Source: an uncultured Sphingomonas sp.
Lineage (GTDB): Bacteria > Pseudomonadota > Alphaproteobacteria > Sphingomonadales > Sphingomonadaceae
Assembly (NCBI GenBank): GCA_934555855.1
Contig: CAKTFL010000154.1
Coordinates: forward strand, 1-5,810
Direction of reading: 5' to 3'
DNA: 5,810 nucleotides
Shown here piece by piece: positions 1-5,306 of this stretch. The notes under the pieces were generated by a model. The model was not told the origin of the DNA. It did not search any database and saw only the letters and a program-made list of their open reading frames with translations. The position numbers were made by a program, and so were the translations under genes. How positions within the stretch are numbered: the stretch's first letter is position 1; every line of letters begins with the position of its first letter.

Positions 1-32
1 TCGGGCCTGGCAGGGATAGGGGCGGGGGTCAT
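1..32 (-). CDS. Start of a further minus-strand gene, probably the MotB-like stator partner (partial)
   Basis: Reading leftward, an ATG at 32-30 overlaps the TGA stop (31-29) of the MotA-like gene in the ATGA arrangement typical of translationally coupled genes. Only about ten codons are visible before the window ends; they read MTPAPIPARP, a proline-rich stretch with no identifiable domain. The MotB assignment rests only on position. Stator genes normally come as a motA-motB pair, and MotB would place a single membrane helix and an OmpA-like peptidoglycan-binding domain beyond the visible part. Another product cannot be excluded from ten residues. Confidence 0.5.
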   Translation of the reverse strand, partial: MTPAPIPARP

Positions 33-676
33 GCCACCGACTGCAACTGCTGGCGGGGCGCTTCCCGCTGCGCGAGCGCGACCAGCGGCGCCTCGATCCG
101 GCCCCGCTCCAGCGCCTCGCGCCGGCCCGCTGCACGCAGGCGATGGCAGATCGGCACCAGCAGCAGGTTGGCGAGCAGCGCGCCGTACAGCGTCGCCAGC
201 AGCGCCACCGCCATCGCGCCGCCGATCGCATGGGGATCGGCCAGGCTTGCGAACATGCCGGCCAGCCCGACCAGCGTGCCGACCATGCCCATGGCGGGTG
301 CGGCCTCCGCTGCGCCGGACCAGACGTCGGCGGCGGCGGCGTGGCGCTCGATGCGGACCTGGCGCCGATAACGGAGCAGGCCTTCCACCTCGCGCGCGGC
401 GCTGCCATCGACGATCGCGGCGAAGGCGGCGGCGACATCCGGATCGGCGATCACCGCCCGGTCGAGCGCCAGAACGCCGTGCCGCCGGGCGATGCGATCC
501 TGCGCCGCAATCTGTTCGATCAGCGGGGCGGCATCGAACGGCCGGCGGAACAGGACGCGCAACGCCGACAGCGCGCGGGCTGTGTCGGATACGGGATTAC
601 GGAGGACCATTGCCAGCGCGGTGCCGCCGCCGACAAGGACGAGCGCGACCGGATCGATGAATTGGGCGATCTGCAT
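29..676 (-). CDS. motA: MotA/TolQ/ExbB-family flagellar stator protein, short form
   Basis: This 215-residue inner-membrane protein would form the ion-conducting stator with a MotB partner and push on the rotor. The C-terminal half is clearly MotA-like: APAMGMVGTLVGL (126-138), then DPHAIGGAMAVALLATLYGA (147-166), then LLANLLLVPI (167-176). P127 and P175 sit where the two conserved channel-region prolines of MotA are found, about 48 residues apart as in the family. The cytoplasmic loop has ARRHGVLALD (63-72), matching the usual ARKxGxLALE segment with Asp for Glu. Residues 1-25 (FIDPVALVLVGGGTALAMVL) match the second membrane helix of canonical MotA, so the first helix is absent. An in-frame TAG at 685-683 rules out an upstream start in this frame. 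No Shine-Dalgarno sequence precedes the ATG. The stop overlaps the next gene. The family call is firm; a flagellar role follows from the flg neighbours. Confidence 0.88.
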   Translation of the reverse strand: MQIAQFIDPVALVLVGGGTALAMVLRNPVSDTARALSALRVLFRRPFDAAPLIEQIAAQDRIARRHGVLALDRAVIADPDVAAAFAAIVDGSAAREVEGLLRYRRQVRIERHAAAADVWSGAAEAAPAMGMVGTLVGLAGMFASLADPHAIGGAMAVALLATLYGALLANLLLVPICHRLRAAGRREALERGRIEAPLVALAQREAPRQQLQSVA

Positions 677-691
677 AGATGGCTAACGCAA

Positions 692-707
692 TGCAAATGG
701 CGGGCCA
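692..707 (-). promoter_or_regulatory. Sigma-54-type promoter for the leftward MotA-like gene
   Basis: On the minus strand the sequence reads TGGCCCG-CCAT-TTGCA. It matches the -24/-12 consensus TGGCACG-N4-TTGCW with one mismatch (C for A) and exact spacing between the invariant GG and GC. The -12 C is at 693, so transcription should begin near 681, only about five bases before the ATG at 676. It is the only such match on this strand that I found in the intergenic region. The orientation and position fit the gene, but one mismatch and the very short leader keep confidence moderate. Confidence 0.55.
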
Positions 708-728
708 GTTGCGTCGCCGCGTCTGGCA

Positions 729-849
729 TTGCCGGTTGGAAGGAAACGGTTGCCGCCCACCGGCAAAGCCTTGCCGTCCGGCTTGCCGCCCACCTGCCGG
801 TCCCCGGCAATGGCCGGCAATCGACCCTCATGGGCAGCGGAATCGGCAA
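729..849. promoter_or_regulatory. Cluster of TTGCCG/CGGCAA half-sites, probable enhancer for a sigma-54 activator
   Basis: Eight exact copies of one hexamer lie in about 120 bases. TTGCCG is at 729, 750, 771 and 783, and CGGCAA is at 761, 805, 815 and 844 (left-edge positions). The first three TTGCCG copies are spaced exactly 21 bases apart, two helical turns, and the CGGCAA copies at 805 and 815 are 10 apart. Copies at 750-766 form an inverted repeat with a 5-base spacer. Copies at 761-776 form the opposite-facing pair with a 4-base spacer, and TGCCGG/CCGGCA at 795-809 forms another with 3 bases. The array lies between two divergent sigma-54-type promoters, where activators of the FlbD/FleQ/FlrC type bind. 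As I remember them, the GC-rich ftr sites bound by Caulobacter FlbD look similar, but I could not compare them. The activator's identity is inference. Confidence 0.7.
750..794. repeat. Exact 12-base direct repeat inside the enhancer cluster
   Basis: TTGCCGCCCACC occurs at 750-761 and again at 783-794, an offset of 33 bases (about three helical turns). The first copy continues into CGGCAA to make a palindrome; the second continues into TGCCGG. The repeat extends the half-site similarity beyond the hexamer and suggests either duplication of a binding site or a longer recognition sequence. Confidence 0.7.
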
Positions 850-850
850 T

Positions 851-866
851 TGGCACGACGGTTGCT
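851..866 (+). promoter_or_regulatory. Sigma-54 promoter of the flgB operon
   Basis: TGGCACG-ACGG-TTGCT is a perfect match to the sigma-54 (RpoN) consensus TGGCACG-N4-TTGCW. The invariant GG is at 852-853 and GC at 864-865, with exactly 10 bases between. With the C at 865 taken as -12, transcription should start near 877. That gives a leader of about 32 bases that includes GGAG at 894-897 before the flgB ATG at 909. It is the only full-consensus site I found and is placed to drive the whole flgB-flgH series. Confidence 0.92.
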
Positions 867-908
867 TTCATCCCGGCAGCGCAATGGTGCGCCGGAGATT
901 CAGGGCCA

Positions 909-1256
909 ATGGCCGCAGATACGTTGTTCGGGGTTCACGGGGCGGCGCTGGAGGTGCGCTCGCAGCGCATGGGCGTGCTCGCGTCGAATATCGCCAATGT
1001 GTCCACTCCGGGCTTCAAGGCGAAGGACATCGACTTCAAGGCCGCGCTCGCGTCCGCCGAGGTTGATGGCGGCGACCGGGGCATTGCCGCGGCGACCAAG
1101 TACCGCGTGCCGCTCCAGACCTCCATGGACGGCAACACCGTCGAGCTGAGCCAGGAGCAGACCGCCTTTGCCGAGAATGCGGTCCAGTATCAGACGACGC
1201 TGTCGTTCCTTAACGGGCGCATCAGCCAGATTACCCGCGCGCTGAAGGGGGAGTAA
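909..1256 (+). CDS. flgB: Flagellar proximal rod protein FlgB
   Basis: FlgB is a periplasmic rod subunit exported by the flagellar type III apparatus and joins FlgC and FlgF in the proximal rod. The 115 residues show the family signature LASNIANVSTPGFKAKDIDF (24-43), the rod/hook N-terminal motif with the TPGF/Y variant typical of FlgB. DGNTVELSQEQTAFAENAVQY (74-94) follows, then a C-terminal helix ending ISQITRALKGE. The protein is somewhat shorter than many FlgB proteins (about 130-140). The frame stays open upstream to about 729, but a start at 909 is preferred. It lies downstream of the sigma-54 promoter, the similarity begins only there, and GGAG at 894-897 precedes it, though at a rather long 11 bases. 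flgC follows after four bases. Confidence 0.95.
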   Translation: MAADTLFGVHGAALEVRSQRMGVLASNIANVSTPGFKAKDIDFKAALASAEVDGGDRGIAAATKYRVPLQTSMDGNTVELSQEQTAFAENAVQYQTTLSFLNGRISQITRALKGE

Positions 1257-1260
1257 GCGC

Positions 1261-1671
1261 ATGGCCGACAATCCCATGACCATCTTCCAGGTCGCCGGCC
1301 GCGCGATGAGCGCGCAGCTGATCCGGATGAATACCACCGCGTCCAACCTGGCCAATGCCGGCGGCACGGCCGGATCGGCCGACGCCGCGTACAAGACGAT
1401 GAAGCCGGTGTTCCGCACCAGCTTCGACCAGGCGACGGGCCTGTCGACCGTGGACGTGGAAAGGATCGTCACCGCCGGCGAGGCGCCCACCAAGCGCTAC
1501 GACCCGGACAATCCCATGGCCGACAAGGACGGCAACATCTTCGAGGCCGCGGTCGACGAGACCCGCGAGCTGGTCGACATGATGGAGACCGCCCGCTCGT
1601 ACCAGAACAATGTCGAGGTGATGAACACTGCCAAGCAGCTCGTCGTCGACACCCTCAAGCTGGGCCGCTGA
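1261..1671 (+). CDS. flgC: Flagellar proximal rod protein FlgC
   Basis: FlgC is an exported rod subunit that stacks with FlgB. The 136 residues fit the usual family length. The N-terminal motif is AGRAMSAQLIRMNTTASNLANA (12-33), followed by YKTMKPVF (44-51) and PDNPMADKDG (82-91). The C-terminal helix ELVDMMETARSYQNNVEVMNTAK (103-125) carries the pattern shared by rod and hook proteins. The start at 1261 is supported by a strong Shine-Dalgarno sequence, GGGGGAG at 1247-1253, seven bases upstream and overlapping the end of flgB. A later in-frame ATG (codon 6, at 1276) has no comparable ribosome site. The C-terminal helix reaches the end of the protein, so the gene appears intact. Confidence 0.97.
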   Translation: MADNPMTIFQVAGRAMSAQLIRMNTTASNLANAGGTAGSADAAYKTMKPVFRTSFDQATGLSTVDVERIVTAGEAPTKRYDPDNPMADKDGNIFEAAVDETRELVDMMETARSYQNNVEVMNTAKQLVVDTLKLGR

Positions 1672-1673
1672 TC

Positions 1674-2357
1674 ATGACCACTGCCACCGATTACGCCTCA
1701 ATGGGCCTTCGGACCACCGATGTCGCGCAGCAGCCGACCGTAACGAAGAACGGCACCAAGACGACGCTGGACCAGAGCGACTTCCTCGCGCTGATGACGG
1801 CGCAGCTGAAAAACCAGGACCCGTTCAACCCGGTCGACAACACCCAGATGGTCGCCCAGATGGCGCAGTTCTCGTCGGTCGCCGGCATCAGCCAGATGAA
1901 CGCGACGCTGACCGGCCTGGCGACCAAGCTCGGCGCGACCACCGCTACCGACGCGATGAGCTATGTCGGCAAGACCGTGCTGGTCGAAGGCGACACCGCC
2001 TATCCCCGCGCGTCCGGCGGGATCCAGGGCGCCGTCGAGATCGACAAGGCGGCCGACGAGGTCAGCGTGTCGATCACCGATGCCGATGGCGGCACCGTGC
2101 GCCAGTTGAAGCTCGGCAAGCATGAAGCAGGCACCGTCACCTATGATTGGGACGGCAAGGATGGCGAAGGCAACGCCGTCACCAACGGCCCGTTCACCGT
2201 CAGCGTGTCGGCCAGCAATGCGAACAGCGAGATCGCCAGCCGCTCGCTCGTATGGGCGCCGGTCGAATCCGTGTCGCTGCCGTCCAGCGGCTCGCCCGTC
2301 CTCAAGGTCGTCGGAGTCGGCAATGTCGATCCCGATGACGTCCGTTCCGCCGCTTAA
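1674..2357 (+). CDS. flgD: Flagellar hook capping / assembly protein FlgD
   Basis: FlgD forms the cap under which FlgE subunits polymerise during hook growth and is absent from the finished flagellum. The 227 residues are of normal length. The conserved N-terminal export and cap region spans about 33-78, with DFLALMTAQLKNQDPFNPVDN (36-56) and MAQFSSVAGISQMN (63-76) as its hallmark. The second half (about 95-200) is the Ig-like/tudor domain pair, marked by YVGKTVLVEG (97-106) and YDWDGKDGEGNAVTNGPFTVSV (157-178). The start lies two bases after the flgC stop and has no clear Shine-Dalgarno sequence. Translation probably depends on ribosomes arriving from flgC. An alternative ATG at 1701 is no better served. 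Confidence 0.96.
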   Translation: MTTATDYASMGLRTTDVAQQPTVTKNGTKTTLDQSDFLALMTAQLKNQDPFNPVDNTQMVAQMAQFSSVAGISQMNATLTGLATKLGATTATDAMSYVGKTVLVEGDTAYPRASGGIQGAVEIDKAADEVSVSITDADGGTVRQLKLGKHEAGTVTYDWDGKDGEGNAVTNGPFTVSVSASNANSEIASRSLVWAPVESVSLPSSGSPVLKVVGVGNVDPDDVRSAA

Positions 2358-2389
2358 AACCGTCTCACGCATTCACAGGAGCAATTCCG

Positions 2390-3709
2390 ATGTCCTTCTA
2401 CACCGCGCTTTCCGGTCTCCAGGCTTCGCAGACCGACATGGCGACGATCAGCCACAACCTGGCCAACGTCTCCACCACCGGCTTCAAGAAGAGCCGCACC
2501 GAATTCGCCGACGTCATCGCGTCCAGCGTGTCCACCGATCCGCGCAAGATGGTCGGATCGGGCGTCGTGGTGAAGGGCAACACGCAGCAGTTCAAGGAAG
2601 GCAACCTCCAGACCACCAGCAACGCGCTGGATCTCGCGCTGGTCGGCGAGGGCTTCTTCATCATGAAGGGCACGGGAACCAGCGACTCGGTCAGCTACAC
2701 CCGTAATGGCAGCTTCTCGGTCGATTCGAACAATAACGTCGTCGACGGCCAGGGCAGCTACCTGATGGTCTACCCGGTCGACAGCGACGGCAACGTCACG
2801 GCAACCGGCAATGACGGGCTGACCCAGCTCCAGATTCAGCAGACCAGCGGCTCGCCCAGCGCGACGAAGAACGTCGCGACCGCAGTGCAGGTGTCGTCGA
2901 CCTCGACCATCAAGGGGGCTGTCGCCAACTACAAGTTCGATCGCACCGACTCCACCACCTACAACAACTCGGTGGCCCAGCGTGTCTACGACGCGAACGG
3001 CAATCCGATGACGATGACCAGCTATTACGTCCGGACCAAGGGTGGCACGTCGGCCGTGCCCGCGGCCAACGGCAACCCCGCCGTGGACGCGACCACCGGC
3101 GAATGGGACGTCTACACCTTCATCGGCGATGACCCCATGACGGTCGGCACCGGCGCCGCGAAGACCGACAAGGTGACGCTAACGTTTGACGAAAAGGGTG
3201 CGATCAAGACGCCTGCAGCGCCGATCGCGTTCAACGAGTTCATGCCCAATTCGGGCGCCGCGGCGCAGACGGTGACGCTGAACCTCGCCAACTCCACCCA
3301 GCTGTCCTCGGCTTTCGCCGTTACCAACAAGACGCAGGACGGCGTCGCCGTCGGCCAGCTCGCCGGCGTGACCGTCACCGACTCGGGGCTGATCCGCGCC
3401 AGCTTCTCCAACGGCGATATCGTGCCGCTGGGCAAGGTCGCGCTCGGCAAGTTCTCGACGCCCACGGGCCTGCGCCAGGTCGGCGCAGGTTATTGGGAAG
3501 CGACCGGCGTGTCGGGCGAGGCGGTGCTGGGCTCGGCCAGCGCCGACGGTTTCGGCAAGCTGATGTCGGGCACTATCGAGGGCTCCAACGTCGACATCAC
3601 CGAGGAACTGGTCAACCTGATCGCGGCGCAGCGCAACTTCCAGGCGAACGCCAAGGCGCTCGATACCGCCAGCCAGGTCTCGCAGACCATCTTCAACATC
3701 CGCAGCTAA
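2390..3709 (+). CDS. flgE: Flagellar hook protein FlgE
   Basis: FlgE polymerises into the flexible hook joining rod to filament. The N-terminal helix motif is LSGLQASQTDMATISHNLANV (8-28) followed by STTGFKKSRTEFADV (29-42). The first core domain includes GNLQTTSNALDLALVGEGFF (71-90) and YTRNGSFSVDSNNNVVDGQG (103-122). A long middle segment (about 145-360), less conserved and rich in Thr, Ser and Ala, should form the surface domains. The C-terminus GTIEGSNVDITEELVNLIAA (394-413) with QRNFQANAKALDTASQVSQT is the coiled-coil helix that packs inside the tube. At 439 residues it is slightly longer than the enterobacterial protein. AGGAG at 2377-2381, eight bases before the ATG, fixes the start. 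The 32-base gap after flgD shows no terminator or sigma-54 site. Confidence 0.97.
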   Translation: MSFYTALSGLQASQTDMATISHNLANVSTTGFKKSRTEFADVIASSVSTDPRKMVGSGVVVKGNTQQFKEGNLQTTSNALDLALVGEGFFIMKGTGTSDSVSYTRNGSFSVDSNNNVVDGQGSYLMVYPVDSDGNVTATGNDGLTQLQIQQTSGSPSATKNVATAVQVSSTSTIKGAVANYKFDRTDSTTYNNSVAQRVYDANGNPMTMTSYYVRTKGGTSAVPAANGNPAVDATTGEWDVYTFIGDDPMTVGTGAAKTDKVTLTFDEKGAIKTPAAPIAFNEFMPNSGAAAQTVTLNLANSTQLSSAFAVTNKTQDGVAVGQLAGVTVTDSGLIRASFSNGDIVPLGKVALGKFSTPTGLRQVGAGYWEATGVSGEAVLGSASADGFGKLMSGTIEGSNVDITEELVNLIAAQRNFQANAKALDTASQVSQTIFNIRS

Positions 3710-3738
3710 GCGCGACGGGATCGGGCGGAGATCGGTAG

Positions 3739-4491
3739 ATGGACAAGTTGGTCTATACGGCGGCGACGGGGCTCAGGGCGCACATGGCTGCCCAGTCCGC
3801 GATCGCCAACAACATGGCGAACGCGTCCACCACCGGCTTCCGCGCCGACCGCGTCGTGTTCGACCGCATCATGATGACCGGCGGGGGCTCCACGCTGGAG
3901 GCGCGGATGCCTACCAGCGAAGAGGTGACCGATGCCGACCGCAAGGCGGGGGCGATCCAGTCCACCGGCCGCGACCTCGACGTGGCGGTCACGGGCGGCA
4001 GCGACTGGCTGACGGTGCAGGCGGCGGACGGCAGCGAAGCCTATACCCGGCGCGGCGACCTGGAAGTGGCGCCGTCCGGCGTGCTCCAGACCGGCGACGG
4101 CTATATCGTCCAGGGGCAGTCGGGGCCGATCACCGTGCCGCCGCACGACAGCCTGACCATAGCAGCCGATGGCACGATCAGCATCGTGCCCCAGGGCGGC
4201 GATCCCCGGAACCCGCAGGCGCTCGACCGGCTGAAGCTGGTCAGCGACAAGGGCACGGCGACGTTGAAGGGGCTGGACAACCTGCTGCGCGTGCGCGGCG
4301 GCGGCACCCTGCCGGCCAATCTGGACGCCAAGGTCCAGGCGGGCGCGCTGGAAGGATCCAACGTCAACATGACTCAGGCGCTGGTCGACATGATCGAAAA
4401 CCAGCGCAGCTACGAGGTACAGGCCAACCTGATGAAATCGGCCAAGGACATGGACGAGACCAGCACCTCCGTGATGCGTCTCCCGAGCTAA
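3739..4491 (+). CDS. flgF: Flagellar proximal rod protein FlgF
   Basis: FlgF is an exported rod subunit between the FlgB/FlgC part and the distal FlgG rod. The 250 residues match the family length. The N-terminus is MDKLVYTAATGLRAHMAAQS (1-20), followed by AIANNMANASTTGFRADRVVF (21-41). The opening, with its N-terminal aromatic residue, and the NNMANASTTGF form are typical of FlgF, not FlgG. The core has GRDLDVAVTGGSDWLTVQ (77-94) and YTRRGDLEVAPSGVLQTGDG (102-121). The C-terminal helix starts at LEGSNVNMTQALVDMIENQR (204-223). GGAG at 3727-3730, eight bases upstream, supports the start. The gene sits 29 bases after flgE with no terminator-like hairpin between them. Confidence 0.95.
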   Translation: MDKLVYTAATGLRAHMAAQSAIANNMANASTTGFRADRVVFDRIMMTGGGSTLEARMPTSEEVTDADRKAGAIQSTGRDLDVAVTGGSDWLTVQAADGSEAYTRRGDLEVAPSGVLQTGDGYIVQGQSGPITVPPHDSLTIAADGTISIVPQGGDPRNPQALDRLKLVSDKGTATLKGLDNLLRVRGGGTLPANLDAKVQAGALEGSNVNMTQALVDMIENQRSYEVQANLMKSAKDMDETSTSVMRLPS

Positions 4492-4494
4492 GGA
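4492..4494 (+). promoter_or_regulatory. flgG ribosome binding site fused to the flgF stop codon
   Basis: The flgF stop TAA (4489-4491) runs directly into GGA, so TAAGGAA serves both as stop and Shine-Dalgarno sequence. It lies nine bases before the flgG ATG at 4504. The overlap ties flgG initiation to ribosomes finishing flgF and supports the assigned flgG start. Confidence 0.7.
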
Positions 4495-4503
4495 ACAGAC
4501 ACG

Positions 4504-5292
4504 ATGTCTTCCGCCGCCATGCACATCGCGCGTACCGGGCTCGACGCCCAGGATACGCGGATGCGCGTCATTTCGAACAATCTCGCCAACGTGAACACGA
4601 CGGGGTTCAAGAAGGACCGCGCCGCGTTCGAAACGCTCGCCTATCAGACGATCACCGCGCCCGGCGCGCAGTCGACGGCGGAAACGAAATACGCGACCGG
4701 CCTCAACCTCGGCACCGGCGTCCGCATCCAGGGCACCGCGCGCATCGACACGCAGGGGACGCTCCAGACCACGGGCAACAGCCTGGACCTGGCACTGGAC
4801 GGCGACGGCTATTTCCAGGTGCAGCTGCCGGGCGGCCAGCTGGGCTATACCCGCGCGGGCAATTTCTCGCGCAGCCCGGAAGGGCTGCTGGTCACCTCCG
4901 AAGGTTATCAGGTGCAGCCGGGCATCACCGTGCCGGCCAACGCGACCTCCATCTCGATTGGCACCGACGGCACGGTCACCGCGCAGATCCCCGGCCAGAC
5001 CGAGGCGAACAATCTGGGCCAGATCCAGGTGGCGAGCTTCCCCAATTCGGCGGGGCTCCAGTCCAAGGGCGACAACTACATGCTGGAGACCGCGGCCAGC
5101 GGCGCCGCCAATCTGGGCGTCGCCGGGCAGGACGGGCGCGGCAACATCCGCCAGGGGATGCTGGAAGGCTCCAACGTCAACGTCGTCGAGGAGCTGGTCG
5201 ACATGATCGAGACCCAGCGCGCCTATGAGGTCAATTCCAAGATGATCTCGGCCACCGACGACATGCTGAAATACATTAACCAGAATATCTGA
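4504..5292 (+). CDS. flgG: Flagellar distal rod protein FlgG
   Basis: FlgG forms the distal rod, the drive shaft that passes through the P and L rings. The 262 residues are of standard length. The N-terminus carries ARTGLDAQDTRMRVISNNLANV (9-30) and NTTGFKKDRAAFETL (31-45). Next comes YQTITAPGAQSTAETKYA (47-64), equivalent to the short FlgG-specific segment that keeps the rod straight and is lacking in ordinary FlgE; this distinguishes FlgG from its paralogues. The core has GNSLDLALDGDGYFQVQLPG (91-110) and YTRAGNFSRSPEGLLVTSEG (115-134). The C-terminal helix is LEGSNVNVVEELVDMIETQR (220-239) followed by AYEVNSKMISATDDML. The start is supported by the ribosome site overlapping the flgF stop. 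flgH follows after 14 bases. Confidence 0.98.
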   Translation: MSSAAMHIARTGLDAQDTRMRVISNNLANVNTTGFKKDRAAFETLAYQTITAPGAQSTAETKYATGLNLGTGVRIQGTARIDTQGTLQTTGNSLDLALDGDGYFQVQLPGGQLGYTRAGNFSRSPEGLLVTSEGYQVQPGITVPANATSISIGTDGTVTAQIPGQTEANNLGQIQVASFPNSAGLQSKGDNYMLETAASGAANLGVAGQDGRGNIRQGMLEGSNVNVVEELVDMIETQRAYEVNSKMISATDDMLKYINQNI

Positions 5293-5306
5293 GCCGGTAC
5301 GCAGAC

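Noticed and set aside
729..908. Possible 60-residue N-terminal extension of FlgB
   Set aside because: The extension would contain the enhancer array and the sigma-54 promoter and would begin upstream of the predicted transcript start. FlgB similarity begins only at 909.
143..1066. A 307-codon plus-strand open frame from within motA through the intergenic region into flgB
   Set aside because: It is antisense to motA, out of frame with flgB and crosses both sigma-54 sites. The translation has no recognisable domain. GC-rich shadow.
1698..2372. A 224-codon minus-strand frame opposite flgD
   Set aside because: Antisense shadow of a well-supported flgD; composition is typical of a reverse frame, with no promoter or ribosome site.
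3043..3058. TGGCACG inside flgE as a possible internal sigma-54 promoter
   Set aside because: The -24 half matches but the required TTGC at -12 is missing (CCGTG instead). Chance match in coding sequence.
3710..3738. Search for a terminator or separate promoter between flgE and flgF
   Set aside because: No hairpin with a T-run and no -24/-12 or obvious sigma-70 elements. The gap contains only a ribosome site, so one operon is the simplest reading.
4348..5181. Near-identical 21-base stretches in flgF (4348-4368) and flgG (5161-5181) as a possible recombination repeat
   Set aside because: They encode the same LEGSNVN motif, conserved throughout the rod/hook family. Paralogy and shared codon bias explain the match.
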